NCBI RefSeq assembly: GCF_038049925.1
Contig: NZ_CP145809.1
Coordinates: 2,204,599-2,268,598, forward strand
Length of the DNA: 64,000 bases
Origin: Georgenia sp. M64
GTDB taxonomy: Bacteria > Actinomycetota > Actinomycetes > Actinomycetales > Actinomycetaceae
Direction of reading: 5' to 3'
Under the pieces are notes generated by a model. That model ran no database searches. It saw nothing but the letters and a program-made list of their open reading frames with translations, and was not told where the DNA came from. The position numbers were made by a program, and so were the translations under genes. Of this stretch, positions 18,981-28,525 are shown piece by piece. The number at the start of each line of letters is the position of its first letter. The first letter of the stretch is position 1.

Positions 18981-20459
18981 TCACAGCAGCGCGGGGTACA
19001 CCCCCCAGTACGCCGCGGTGACGAGCAGGACGAGCGCGCCGAGCAGGGTCAGCACCACGACCGCGCGGCCCGTCCCGCGGGCGCCGCGACGCCACCAGGT
19101 CTCGACCACCTGCACGAGCAGCGCGGCGGCGAGGATGCCCACGAGCTGCGCGACGAGCCACCCGCCCTGGGCGAGCAGCGGGTTGGTGCGGTAGTTCAGG
19201 GCGAGGTCGGCCACGCCGACGAGGTAGGACCCGAACAGCACCCAGGTCGCCGTCGTCGCCAGGCTCAGCGCGGCGGTGTGGCGCCCCAGCGGGGCGGGCA
19301 GGGCCCCGGCCCGCCGCCCCCACAGGCGGGGCACCTGCCCGGCGGCGGCGGTGACGGCGCCGAGCGCCAGCAGGCCGAACCCGACGAGGAACGAGGCGAC
19401 CATCATGTCCCCGGTGGCGAACCAGCGCGGCTGGTCCACCGGCTCGGCCCGGTAGGCCTGGACCGGCTGGTCCCCCGCGATCCTGGGCTGGGCGTCGGCC
19501 GTCTCGGGCAGCCCGAGGATCCACCGCGCGAGGTCCTCGGTGAACCCGGGCGCCAGGACGCCGTCGATGCGGATGCCGTGGTTCGCCCCGGCGTAGTACC
19601 GGATCGTGTACAGGTCGTTGCCGGCGCGCTCGAGGTCGCGCACGAGGACCTCGGGGCCCTGGACGATGGGCATCGAGGCGTCCGCGGTGCCGTAGACGAC
19701 GAGGACCGGCTGGGTGAGCCGCTGGTGGTACGGGGAGGGGTCGAAGTCGAAGTACTCGAACCCGCCGCCCGGCAACGTGCCGCCCACCAGCCGCGGGATG
19801 GCGCGCAGCACCTGGTCGGGGACGCCGACGTCGCGCAGGTAGGAGTCCGCCGCCAGCGCGCCCTGCTCCCGGATGGGCACCACCGGGGCGGAGACGAGCA
19901 CGACGAAGGCCACGTCGTCGTTCCCGGCGGCCGCGATCGGCGCGGGGATGGCGCCCTCGCTCTCCCCGTAGACCCCCACCCGGGCCGGGTCGACGCCGTC
20001 GTGCTCGCGCAGGACCGCGAGGGAGTCGAGGTAGTCCTCGGCCATGCCGGGGTAGTCGCGCGACCGCGTGGTGTAGGTGTCGGCGCGCTTGTCCGGCACC
20101 ATCGTCACGACCCCGGCGCTGGCGAGGTCGGTGGTGGTGTCGGCGAAGTTCTCGTGCGTGGCCGTCCCGGCGCCGTGCATGAACAGCACCGCCGGCCGCA
20201 GCCCGGGCGCCCCGACGGGCGAGGCGATCGTCGCCTGCACGGTGACGCCGTCGTCCACGCGGACCTCCACGACCTCGCTGGCGACCTCGTAGGTCCCCAC
20301 GGGCGGGGTGAGGACGTCCGAGCCGATGGTTGTGTCCGGCGTCTCCGGGACGACGGTGTGGCCGAGGGGCTGGGGGTTCCACCCCGGGCCGGCGAAGGCG
20401 CCGACGAGACCCAGGACGAGGACCACCACGACGGTGGCGGCCAGCCTGCGGTATCTCAC
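18981..20459 (-). CDS. Membrane-anchored alpha/beta hydrolase
   Basis: A 492-residue protein with an N-terminal signal-anchor helix (residues 6-24), an extracytoplasmic alpha/beta-hydrolase domain (about 60-330) and four or five C-terminal membrane helices (about 360-490). The nucleophile elbow is GVYGESEGA with Ser as nucleophile, the oxyanion region is FMHGAGT, and the late acid and His lie near YGTADASMP and AGANHGI. It resembles dienelactone-hydrolase or acyl-peptidase-like esterases fused to a membrane domain; the substrate is unknown. The GTG start directly follows a TACCCT box with 6 nt between, which suggests a leaderless transcript. It stands alone between era and the PP2C gene on the same strand. 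Confidence 0.88.
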   Translation of the reverse strand: MRYRRLAATVVVVLVLGLVGAFAGPGWNPQPLGHTVVPETPDTTIGSDVLTPPVGTYEVASEVVEVRVDDGVTVQATIASPVGAPGLRPAVLFMHGAGTATHENFADTTTDLASAGVVTMVPDKRADTYTTRSRDYPGMAEDYLDSLAVLREHDGVDPARVGVYGESEGAIPAPIAAAGNDDVAFVVLVSAPVVPIREQGALAADSYLRDVGVPDQVLRAIPRLVGGTLPGGGFEYFDFDPSPYHQRLTQPVLVVYGTADASMPIVQGPEVLVRDLERAGNDLYTIRYYAGANHGIRIDGVLAPGFTEDLARWILGLPETADAQPRIAGDQPVQAYRAEPVDQPRWFATGDMMVASFLVGFGLLALGAVTAAAGQVPRLWGRRAGALPAPLGRHTAALSLATTATWVLFGSYLVGVADLALNYRTNPLLAQGGWLVAQLVGILAAALLVQVVETWWRRGARGTGRAVVVLTLLGALVLLVTAAYWGVYPALL

Positions 20460-20465
20460 CCGCTC

Positions 20466-20471
20466 AGGGTA
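20466..20471 (-). promoter_or_regulatory. -10 box of a leaderless promoter, hydrolase gene
   Basis: TACCCT matches TAnnnT and ends exactly 6 nt before the GTG of the alpha/beta hydrolase, so the transcript probably begins at the start codon. No Shine-Dalgarno sequence lies in front of this GTG. Confidence 0.55.
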
Positions 20472-20503
20472 GTTCTCGGCGCTGACGCGCCCGCGCGCGG
20501 TGG

Positions 20504-21481
20504 TCAGAAGCCGAGCCGCTGGAGCAGCTTGGGGTCACGCTGCCAGTCCTTGGCCACCCGCACGTGCAGGTCGAGGTAGACCCGCGCGCCCAGCAGCGCC
20601 TCGATGCCCTTGCGGGCGCGCGTGCCGACGTCACGCAGCCGCGCACCGCCCTTGCCGATGATGATCGCCTTCTGCGAGGGCCGCTCGACGTAGAGGTTGA
20701 CGTGGACGTCGAGCATCGGGGGCCGGGGGTCGTCCTCGTCGCGGGGCCGCTCGTTGATCTCCTCGACGACGACGGCCAGGGAGTGGGGCAGCTCGTCGCG
20801 CACCCCCTCCAGGGCGGCCTCCCGCACCAGCTCGGCGATCATGACGTTCTCGGGCTCGTCGGTCAGCTCGCCGTCGGGGTAGAGCGGCGGGGAGAGCGGC
20901 AGGCGCGCGAAGAGGACGTCGGTGAGCACGTCGACCTGGTCGCCGGCGACGGCGGAGACGGGCACGATGTCCGCCCAGGAGCCGAGCTGGTCGATCTCGA
21001 GGAGGTGCTCGGCGAGGCGTTCACGGCTGACGAGGTCGGCCTTGGTGGCCACGGCGACCACGGGCGTGCGCTGCTGGCCGAGCTCGCGGGCGATGAACCG
21101 GTCCCCCGGGCCGATCCTCTCGTCGGCGGGCAGGCAGAAGACGATGACGTCGACCTCGCCGAGGGTCTCGCGGACGAGGTCGTTGAGCCGCTGGCCCAGG
21201 AGGGTGCGGGGGCGGTGCAGCCCGGGGGTGTCGACGAGGACGAGCTGGCCGTCCTCGCGGTGGACGATCCCGCGGATCGTGTGCCGGGTGGTCTGGGGCC
21301 GGCCGGACGTGATCGCGACCTTCTGGCCCACGAGCGCGTTGGTGAGGGTGGACTTGCCGGCGTTGGGCCGCCCGACGAGGCAGGCGAAGCCGGCGCGGAA
21401 GTCCTCGGGCCAGTCCACGCGCACGAGGCCCTCGAGGGCGTTGGGCCCGGCGGTGAGCTCGTCGTCGGAGGGGAAGGTCAT
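20504..21481 (-). CDS. era: GTPase Era
   Basis: A 325-residue GTPase that binds 16S rRNA and helps mature the 30S subunit. G1 is GRPNAGKST (37-45), the G2 threonines lie in RPQTTRHTIRG, G3 is DTPG (84-87) and G4 is TKAD in place of the usual NKxD. The C-terminal KH domain has the GxxG loop in IIIGKGGARLRDVG. Length is normal for actinobacterial Era, with a short N-terminal extension. The ATG overlaps the CorC-like gene stop (ATGA). The gene ends the phoH-ybeY-corC-era run, an order conserved in many bacteria and consistent with a joint role of YbeY and Era in ribosome maturation. Confidence 0.97.
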   Translation of the reverse strand: MTFPSDDELTAGPNALEGLVRVDWPEDFRAGFACLVGRPNAGKSTLTNALVGQKVAITSGRPQTTRHTIRGIVHREDGQLVLVDTPGLHRPRTLLGQRLNDLVRETLGEVDVIVFCLPADERIGPGDRFIARELGQQRTPVVAVATKADLVSRERLAEHLLEIDQLGSWADIVPVSAVAGDQVDVLTDVLFARLPLSPPLYPDGELTDEPENVMIAELVREAALEGVRDELPHSLAVVVEEINERPRDEDDPRPPMLDVHVNLYVERPSQKAIIIGKGGARLRDVGTRARKGIEALLGARVYLDLHVRVAKDWQRDPKLLQRLGF

Positions 21482-22764
21482 GGTTGCTCCTCGTCGGGGG
21501 GTCCGCCGGCACGGCTGGCCAGCAGGGTGGAGACGCGTCGCCGGCGGCCCTCGGCGCGCTCGGCGACGAGGTGGAGGCCCAGGACGTCGACCTCGGCGCC
21601 CGGCAGCGGCACCTTGCCCAGCGCCTTGGCCAGCAGGCCGCCGGCGGAGTCGACGTCGTCGTCGTCGATCTCCAGGCCGAAGATCTCGCCGAGGTCGTCC
21701 ACCGGAAGGCGGGCGGGGACGCGCACGGTCCCGTCCCCGAGGTCCTCGACCTCGGGCTCGGCCCGGTCGTGCTCGTCGACCATCTCCCCGACGAGCTCCT
21801 CGAGCAGGTCCTCGATCGTGACGAGCCCGGCGATGCCGCCGTACTCGTCGACGACCATGGCGATGTGGACGCTCTCGGCCTGCATCTCACGCAGGAGGTC
21901 GTCCACGAGCTTGGTCTCGGGCACGAACACCGGCTCGCGCATGACCTCGGCGGCGGTGAGGCCGGCGGTGTCCTGGCGCCGGTGGACCCGGCGCATGACG
22001 TCCTTGAGGTAGAGCACGCCGCGCAGGTCGTCGGTGGACTCCCCCACGACCGGGACACGGGAGTAGCCCGACCGGGTGAACAGGGTGATGGCCTTCTCGA
22101 GGTTCTCGTCGGCGTCGATGGTGACCATGTCGGTGCGCGGGACCATGACCTCCCGGGTGAGGGTGCGGCCGAGCTCGAAGACCGACTGGAGCAGCTCGCG
22201 CTCGTCCTCCTCGATCTGCTCGGACTCGCTCACCCGGTCGACCATGTCGCGCAGCTCCTCGTCGCGCTCCTCCCGCTCCTCCTCCAGGGTGCGCGGCGAG
22301 CGGGGGTGCAGGCTCGCCGAGATGCGCAGGGCCACCGCGCCGAAGCCCGCGAGCGGGGCGATGACGGGCGCGAGGACGCCCAGGACGCCGGTGGGGTTGC
22401 GCCGGCCGACGCTGCGCGGGGAGACCCCGACGACGACCGTGACGAGGACGGCGGTGAGCACGACGGAGACAGCCAGCACCTGCCACCAGCGCGGGAGCAG
22501 GTCGGCCACGACGAGGGTGAGGCACACCGCCGCGGTCATCTCCGCGAGCAGGCGGACGAACGCGGTGGCGGCCATCGCGGCGGCGCGGCGCTCGACCAGG
22601 CGCACCACGGTCGCGCCGTGGCGGTGACCGGTCGCCGCGAGCTCGCCGGCCGCCGCGCGGGTGATGCGCGCGAGGGCGGCCTCGCCCGCGCTGAGGGTGG
22701 CCCCGACGGCGGCGCCGACGACGACGAGGAGACCGAGCCACACCTCGGGGACCTGGTCGATCAT
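21478..22764 (-). CDS. CNNM/CorC-HlyC family membrane protein
   Basis: A 428-residue protein with a DUF21/CNNM membrane domain (four helices, about residues 5-165), two CBS domains (about 195-330, including VMVPRTDMVTID and DEYGGIAGLVTIEDLLEELVGE) and a C-terminal CorC_HlyC domain. Family members are linked to magnesium or cobalt efflux; the label hemolysin is historical. ATG at 22764 was taken as start, with a GGTGG 6 nt upstream; an in-frame GTG three codons earlier is possible. It lies 14 bp after ybeY and overlaps era, a conserved neighbourhood. Confidence 0.92.
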   Translation of the reverse strand: MIDQVPEVWLGLLVVVGAAVGATLSAGEAALARITRAAAGELAATGHRHGATVVRLVERRAAAMAATAFVRLLAEMTAAVCLTLVVADLLPRWWQVLAVSVVLTAVLVTVVVGVSPRSVGRRNPTGVLGVLAPVIAPLAGFGAVALRISASLHPRSPRTLEEEREERDEELRDMVDRVSESEQIEEDERELLQSVFELGRTLTREVMVPRTDMVTIDADENLEKAITLFTRSGYSRVPVVGESTDDLRGVLYLKDVMRRVHRRQDTAGLTAAEVMREPVFVPETKLVDDLLREMQAESVHIAMVVDEYGGIAGLVTIEDLLEELVGEMVDEHDRAEPEVEDLGDGTVRVPARLPVDDLGEIFGLEIDDDDVDSAGGLLAKALGKVPLPGAEVDVLGLHLVAERAEGRRRRVSTLLASRAGGPPDEEQP

Positions 22765-22778
22765 GCCGTCCACCGGCG

Positions 22779-23227
22779 TCAGCGGCCCGCGAGGAAGGTC
22801 AGGAGGAGCCGGCGCTGGAGGTCGAACATCTCCTTCTCCTCGTCCGGCTCGGCGTGGTCGTACCCGAGGAGGTGGAGGATGCCGTGCGTGGTGAGCAGGA
22901 GGAGCTCCTCCACGGTGGAGTGACCCGCGGTGCGGGCCTGGGTGGCGGCCACCTCGGGGCACAGCACGATGTCGCCGAGCGTGCCCTCGGCGGGCTGCTC
23001 GCCCTCGCGCGCCGGGCGCAGCTCGTCCATGGGGAAGGACAGGACGTCGGTGGGGCCGGGCTCGTCCATCCAGCGCTCGTGCAGCTCGGCCATGACGTCG
23101 GTGGTGACGAAGAGGATCGACAGCTCCGCCTGGGGGTGCACGCGCATCTCGTCCAGGACGTAGCGGGCCAGGGCGGCGAACTCCTCGCCGTCGACCTCGT
23201 AGCCGGACTCGTTGTTGATCTCGGTGC

Positions 23228-23231
<4 letters not shown>
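22779..23231 (-). CDS. ybeY: Endoribonuclease YbeY (16S rRNA 3' end maturation)
   Basis: A 150-residue metalloprotein with the signature [11 protein letters not shown], giving zinc ligands His116, His120 and His126, and the conserved DVLSFPMDE segment earlier. YbeY takes part in 16S rRNA 3' end processing and 70S quality control. It is translationally coupled to phoH by an ATGA overlap and lies 14 bp before the CorC-like gene. Size and motifs are standard. Confidence 0.97.
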
Positions 23232-24298
<1,067 letters not shown>

Positions 24299-24337
24299 GG
24301 GTCGGGCCGGCGGCCCAGGCTCTCCTCGGTCGGTGGG

Positions 24338-24359
24338 ACGCACGGCGCGCGCCGTGCGT
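24338..24359. repeat. Perfect 22-bp palindrome before phoH
   Basis: Each arm is ACGCACGGCGC and its exact reverse complement with no spacer. It lies between rsmE and phoH, right where a transcript from the TATCCT box at 24364-24369 would begin. It could be an operator or a 5' end hairpin. Confidence 0.6.
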
Positions 24360-24363
24360 GCCC

Positions 24364-24369
24364 AGGATA
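24364..24369 (-). promoter_or_regulatory. Possible internal promoter (-10) for phoH-ybeY-corC-era
   Basis: TATCCT fits the TAnnnT -10 pattern, 5 bp before the palindrome and 65 bp before the phoH ATG. No -35 box is evident. It would allow phoH and its followers to be transcribed apart from hrcA-dnaJ-rsmE. Confidence 0.35.
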
Positions 24370-24385
24370 TCGGGTGCGTGCCCGG

Positions 24386-25174
24386 TCAGCCCCAGCGGCC
24401 GAGCCGTTGCGCGAGCACGGCCAGCGCGGCGGGTCCGGCGGTGGAGGTGCGCAGCACGTGGGGCCCGAGCAGCACGGCGCGCGCCCCGCCCGCCTCCAGG
24501 GCGGCCACCTCGGCGTCGGTGATGCCGCCCTCGGGACCGACGACGACGGCGACGTCGACGGCGTGGGCCAGCCCGTGGGCGCCCGGCGCGAGCGTGCCCG
24601 GTCCGGGGAGCGGGACGGCGGCGAGCGGTCTGGTGGCGCGCTCGTGCAGGACGAGGACCACGCCGCCCGCCGCCACGGTGGTGGCCACCGCCGCGGCCAG
24701 CTCCCGGGTGGTGACGGGCTCGTGGACCGCCGGGACCCAGGCCCGGCGGGACTGCTTGGCGGCGGCGAGGGCCACGGCCGCCCAGCGGCGCCGGCCCTTC
24801 TCCGCCCTCGGCCCGGACCAGACGGAGACGGACCGCTCGGCCTGCCAGGGGACGACGGCGTCCGCACCGAGCTCGGTGGCGGTCTCCACCGCCTGCTCGT
24901 CACGCCCGCCCTTCGCCAGCGCCTGGACCAGGACCAGCCGGACCCCGGGTGGGGGCTCGTGGGTGAGGGTCTCGACCTCCACCCCGAGCTCCTCGCGCGC
25001 GGCGGTCACGACCGTGCCGCTCGCCCGGGCGCCTGCGCCGTCGACGAGGTCGACGGCCTCACCCACGCGCAGGCGCCGCACGGCGACGGCGTGACGGGCC
25101 TCGTCGCCGGTGACGGTCACGACGGTGCCGGGCGCGGCACCGTCGAGGTCGGCGAGGAAGACCGCGGTGGTCAT
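24386..25174 (-). CDS. rsmE: 16S rRNA (uracil-1498-N3)-methyltransferase RsmE
   Basis: A 262-residue SPOUT-class methyltransferase using S-adenosylmethionine to methylate U1498 of 16S rRNA. The diagnostic motifs are [20 protein letters not shown], the AERSVS segment and, near the C-terminus, the trefoil-knot signature [12 protein letters not shown] followed by [11 protein letters not shown]. Length fits the family. ATG overlaps the dnaJ stop (ATGA). The hrcA-dnaJ-rsmE order is conserved in actinobacteria. Confidence 0.96.
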   Translation of the reverse strand: MTTAVFLADLDGAAPGTVVTVTGDEARHAVAVRRLRVGEAVDLVDGAGARASGTVVTAAREELGVEVETLTHEPPPGVRLVLVQALAKGGRDEQAVETATELGADAVVPWQAERSVSVWSGPRAEKGRRRWAAVALAAAKQSRRAWVPAVHEPVTTRELAAAVATTVAAGGVVLVLHERATRPLAAVPLPGPGTLAPGAHGLAHAVDVAVVVGPEGGITDAEVAALEAGGARAVLLGPHVLRTSTAGPAALAVLAQRLGRWG

Positions 25175-26292
25175 CTCCCGGCGAGCTTCTCGCGCAGCTT
25201 GGAGAAGACCCCCGAGCCCGAGGCGGCCAGGCGGGCCTCGGGCTGCTCCTCGCCGCGCAGCGACGCGAGCTCGGCGAGGAGCTCGCGCTGGCGCTCGTCC
25301 AGGCGGGTGGGCACCTGGACGTCGAGGTGGACGTGGAGGTCACCGCGGCCGGGCCGGTGCAGGTGCCCCACGCCCAGGCCCGGCAGGGTGACGACCTGCT
25401 CGGGCTGGGTGCCCGGCGCCACGTCGACCTCGCGCGGACCGTCGAAGGACTCCAGCGGCAGGACGGTGCCCAGCGCCGCGGCCGTCATGGGGATGCCCAT
25501 GGTGCAGTGCAGGTCGTCCCCGCGACGGACGAACACGGGGTGGGGCTTCTCGCGGATCTCGACGTAGAGGTCGCCGGCGGGCCCCCCGCCCGGGCCGACC
25601 TCGCCCTGGCCGGTCATCCGGATGCGGGTGCCGGAGTCCACGCCCGCGGGCACCTGGACGTTGATGGTGCGGCGGGTGCGCACGCGTCCCTCGCCGGCGC
25701 AGTCCGGGCAGGGGTCGGGGATGACGGTGCCGTGGCCCTGGCAGGCCGAGCACGCGGTGGTCGCCATGACCTGGCCGAGGAAGGATCGGGTCACACGCTG
25801 GACGGAGCCGCGGCCGTGGCAGACCTCGCAGGTGCGCGGGGAGGTCCCGGGCCGGCAGCACGAGCCCTGGCAGGTGCCGCACACGACGGCGGTGTCGACC
25901 TGGAGGTCGCGGCTGCCGCCGAAGACCGCCTCCTCGAGGTCGATGTCCAGGCGCACGAGGGCGTCCTGGCCGCGGCGCCCGCGCGGGACGGGCCCTCGGG
26001 GGGCACCGCCCGCGGCCGCGCCGAAGAAGGTCTCGAAGATGTCCTGGAAGCCGCCGAACCCGGCGCCGCCGCCCCCGCCACCGAGGGCGGACTCGCCGCC
26101 CATGTCGTAGAGCTGGCGCTTCTCCGGGTTGGACAGGACCTCGTACGCCCGGGTGACCTCCTTGAACTCGTCCGCCACGTCCGGCCCCGCGACGTCGGGG
26201 TGGAGCTTGCGGGCGAGCTTGCGGTAGGCCTTCTTGATCTCCTCGGCGCTCGCCTGGCGGGAGACACCGAGGATCTCGTAGTAGTCGCTCAC
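25171..26292 (-). CDS. dnaJ: Chaperone DnaJ (DnaJ2 type, HrcA-linked)
   Basis: A 373-residue type I J-protein: J domain (1-66, HPD at 31-33), Gly/Phe-rich linker (about 70-95), central zinc domain with four Cys motifs, and a C-terminal substrate-binding domain. The first zinc motif reads CGTCQGSC with Cys where Gly is usual; the other three are standard ([24 protein letters not shown]). It works with DnaK in folding and stress response. It lies 160 bp after hrcA and probably shares its CIRCE-controlled promoter. Overlaps rsmE by 4 bp. Confidence 0.96.
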   Translation of the reverse strand: MSDYYEILGVSRQASAEEIKKAYRKLARKLHPDVAGPDVADEFKEVTRAYEVLSNPEKRQLYDMGGESALGGGGGGAGFGGFQDIFETFFGAAAGGAPRGPVPRGRRGQDALVRLDIDLEEAVFGGSRDLQVDTAVVCGTCQGSCCRPGTSPRTCEVCHGRGSVQRVTRSFLGQVMATTACSACQGHGTVIPDPCPDCAGEGRVRTRRTINVQVPAGVDSGTRIRMTGQGEVGPGGGPAGDLYVEIREKPHPVFVRRGDDLHCTMGIPMTAAALGTVLPLESFDGPREVDVAPGTQPEQVVTLPGLGVGHLHRPGRGDLHVHLDVQVPTRLDERQRELLAELASLRGEEQPEARLAASGSGVFSKLREKLAGR

Positions 26293-26370
26293 GGGGTCAC
26301 TCTCTGTCGGCTTCGGGCCGGGGGCTGCCGGCCTGCGGTCGTGGCCGGGGCGCCGGCCTGGGGGTGGGGG

Positions 26371-26438
26371 CCGGACGGGCCGGCGGTGCGCTGCGGTCCG
26401 GACGGGCCGGCCGCGGTGGGCGGGTCCGGACGGGCCGG
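26371..26438. repeat. Three copies of a 13-bp repeat in the hrcA-dnaJ gap
   Basis: CCGGACGGGCCGG occurs at 26371-26383, 26398-26410 and 26426-26438, spaced 27-28 bp. Each copy can fold into a tiny CCGG/CCGG hairpin. The copies fill most of the 160-bp gap between hrcA and dnaJ. Confidence 0.6.
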
Positions 26439-26451
26439 ACCGCCGGTGCGG

Positions 26452-27468
26452 TCACCCGGCAAGGAACCGGGAGAGGTAGCGGGCCACCGCGCGGACGGAG
26501 GCCATGGTGCCGGGGTAGTCCATCCGGGTGGGGCCGAGCACGCCCAGCCGGGCGATCCCCTCCGCGGGTGCGGAACCACCGTACGCGCTCGCGACGAGGG
26601 AGGCCTCCGAGAGCGCCTCGGAGCGGTTCTCCGACCCGATCCGCACGGCGACGTCGTCCTCCATCTCCGAGAACAGCCGAAGGAGCACCACCTGCTCCTC
26701 CAGGGCCTCCAGGACGGGACCGATGGTGCGGCTGAAGTCGACGTCGGAGCGCGCCAGGTTGGCCGTTCCCGCCATGACGATGCGCTCCTCGGCGTCCAGG
26801 CGCAGCGTGTCCAGGACCTCCTCGCTCACCGCCTCCACCAGCGGGCGGTGCTCGGGGGCGAACTGCGGGGGCAGCGCCGCGAGCGGCTCGACGATGGCGC
26901 CGAGGCGCCGGCCGGCGCACGCGACGTTGAGCCGGGCGCGCAGCTCGCCGACCACCCCGGGGTCGAGCTCGTTGCCGGTCTCGACGGTGCGCTGCTCCAC
27001 CCGGCCCGCGTCGGTGATGATGACCACGAGCAGCCGGTGCGGGCTGAGCAGGACGAGCTCGAGATGGCGCAGGGCCGAGCGCCGCAGCGACGGGTACTGC
27101 ACGACGGCGACCTGGTGGGTCAGCTGCGCGAGCAGGCGCACGGTCCGCTCGACGACGTCGTCGAGGTCGACCGCGGTGTCCAGGAGGTTGGCGATGGCGC
27201 GGCGCTCGGGGACCGAGAGGGGCTTGAGCGTGGAGATCTGGTCCACGAAGGCGCGGTAGCCCTTGTCGGTCGGGACGCGTCCGGCCGAGGTGTGCGGCTG
27301 GGCGATGTACCCCAGCTCCTCCAGGACGGCCATGTCGTTGCGGATGGTGGCCGGGGAGACGCCGAGGGAGTGGCGCTCGACGAGCACCCGGGAGCCGACC
27401 GGCTCCCTCGTCTGGACGTAGTCCTGCACGATCGCGCGCAGCACGTCGAGCCTGCGGTCCTCGCTCAC
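26452..27468 (-). CDS. hrcA: Heat-inducible transcription repressor HrcA
   Basis: A 338-residue repressor with an N-terminal winged helix (about 1-70, with [22 protein letters not shown] as recognition region), a GAF-like middle domain and a C-terminal dimer part ending [19 protein letters not shown]. HrcA binds CIRCE operators and needs GroEL to stay active. A CIRCE element lies 20 bp upstream of its GTG, so the gene is autoregulated along with dnaJ. The start has a strong GGAGGGAGGA ribosome site. Confidence 0.97.
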   Translation of the reverse strand: MSEDRRLDVLRAIVQDYVQTREPVGSRVLVERHSLGVSPATIRNDMAVLEELGYIAQPHTSAGRVPTDKGYRAFVDQISTLKPLSVPERRAIANLLDTAVDLDDVVERTVRLLAQLTHQVAVVQYPSLRRSALRHLELVLLSPHRLLVVIITDAGRVEQRTVETGNELDPGVVGELRARLNVACAGRRLGAIVEPLAALPPQFAPEHRPLVEAVSEEVLDTLRLDAEERIVMAGTANLARSDVDFSRTIGPVLEALEEQVVLLRLFSEMEDDVAVRIGSENRSEALSEASLVASAYGGSAPAEGIARLGVLGPTRMDYPGTMASVRAVARYLSRFLAG

Positions 27469-27487
27469 GGTTCCTCCCTCCGCCGGG

Positions 27488-27514
27488 CCAGCACTCTCGG
27501 CCTTCGAGTGCTAA
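27488..27514 (-). promoter_or_regulatory. CIRCE operator for HrcA
   Basis: On the plus strand it reads ccaGCACTC, 9 nt, GAGTGCTAA, against the consensus TTAGCACTC-N9-GAGTGCTAA; only the outer bases of one half differ. It lies between the candidate -10 box and the hrcA start, so HrcA binding would block transcription of hrcA-dnaJ. Confidence 0.9.
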
Positions 27515-27519
27515 TCCTA
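27514..27519 (-). promoter_or_regulatory. -10 box of the hrcA promoter
   Basis: TAGGAT fits TAnnnT and abuts the CIRCE element by one base, placing the transcription start inside the operator. This supports direct repression. Confidence 0.5.
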
Positions 27520-27565
27520 CGCGCCACGCCCGCGCACGCTGCGTGGGGGCGCGCCACCGGCGGCC

Positions 27566-27571
27566 TACCCT
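27566..27571 (+). promoter_or_regulatory. -10 box of a leaderless promoter, DUF3097 gene
   Basis: TACCCT followed by 6 nt and the GTG at 27578. No ribosome site is present, so the transcript likely starts at or next to the start codon. It diverges from the hrcA promoter 47 bp away. Confidence 0.55.
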
Positions 27572-27577
27572 GCCCGG

Positions 27578-28465
27578 GTGGACGACCGCTACGGCACCGA
27601 CATCCTCTCCGCCGACCCCCACCGCGCGGGCGCCTACGCCCACCGGCCCACCACCACGGACCGGGCCGCGGAGAAGGGCCTCGTGGTGGAGGAGGTCGGC
27701 ACCGGCTGGGTCGGCGCCGTGGTCCGGGTGGAGAAGTCCGGCGGCATGCACGTGGTCGTGCTCGAGGACCGTCGCGGCCGGACCCGGACGTTCCCGCTGG
27801 GCGCGGGGTTCTGGGTCGAGGGCCGGCCGGTCCGGCTGGTCCCCCCGGCGGCGGCGCGGGCACCGCAGGGTCCGCGGACCGCGGGCGGCCGGCGGCTGAC
27901 GGCGTCCGGCTCGCTCGCCGTCGAGCGCGAGCGCGCCCGGGTGGCGCGGGCGTCGCGGATCTGGGTCGAGGGCCGCCACGACGCCGAGCTCGTCGAGCGG
28001 GTGTGGGGCGACGACCTCCGGGTCGAGGGCGTCGTCGTCGAGCTGCTCGACGGCGTGGACAACCTCGCCGCCGCGCTGCGGGACTTCCGTCCCGGCCCGG
28101 GCCGGCGCGCCGGGGTGCTCGTTGACCACCTCGTCCCGGGTTCGAAGGAGTCCCGGATCGCCGCCGAGGTGACGGCGGGCGCCGCGGGTGAGCACGTGCT
28201 CGTCCTGGGCCACCCCTACGTCGACGTGTGGCAGGCGGTGCGGCCCGAGCGGGTGGGGCTGCAGGAGTGGCCGGACGTCCCGCGCGGGACCGACATCAAG
28301 GTCGGCACCCTCGCCGCCCTGGGCTGGCCCCACCGCGACCAGGCGGACATCGCCTCGGGGTGGAAGCGGATCCTCGGCACGGTCCGGTCCTACAAGGACC
28401 TCTCGCCCGCCCTGCTGGGCCGGATGGAGGAGCTCATCGACTTCGTCACCGGCGTGCCGGAGTGA
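27578..28465 (+). CDS. DUF3097 family protein
   Basis: A 295-residue protein of a family confined to actinobacteria, usually found near hrcA/hemW. The N-terminal 95 residues look like a beta-rich, SH3-like domain. The middle part (RIWVEGRHDAELVERVWG, then VLVDHLVPGSKESRIA) has the look of a TOPRIM fold with its EG and D-containing motifs, suggesting a nucleic-acid role; this is inference. The C-terminus ends with a conserved helical GTVRSYKDLSPALLGRMEEL segment. The GTG start directly follows a TACCCT box, so leaderless translation is likely. No operon partner on this strand. Confidence 0.85.
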   Translation: MDDRYGTDILSADPHRAGAYAHRPTTTDRAAEKGLVVEEVGTGWVGAVVRVEKSGGMHVVVLEDRRGRTRTFPLGAGFWVEGRPVRLVPPAAARAPQGPRTAGGRRLTASGSLAVERERARVARASRIWVEGRHDAELVERVWGDDLRVEGVVVELLDGVDNLAAALRDFRPGPGRRAGVLVDHLVPGSKESRIAAEVTAGAAGEHVLVLGHPYVDVWQAVRPERVGLQEWPDVPRGTDIKVGTLAALGWPHRDQADIASGWKRILGTVRSYKDLSPALLGRMEELIDFVTGVPE

Positions 28466-28490
28466 TGGCGCCCGCGGCGCGGGCCATCAC
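28462..28490. terminator. Hairpin between convergent DUF3097 and membrane-protein genes
   Basis: GTGATGG pairs with CCATCAC and inner CCCGC with GCGGG, with a two-base bulge. It contains the DUF3097 stop codon and can serve both convergent genes. Confidence 0.55.
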
Positions 28491-28525
28491 TCGGGTGCGA
28501 CCGCCGGCCGGCGCCGCCCGGCCGG

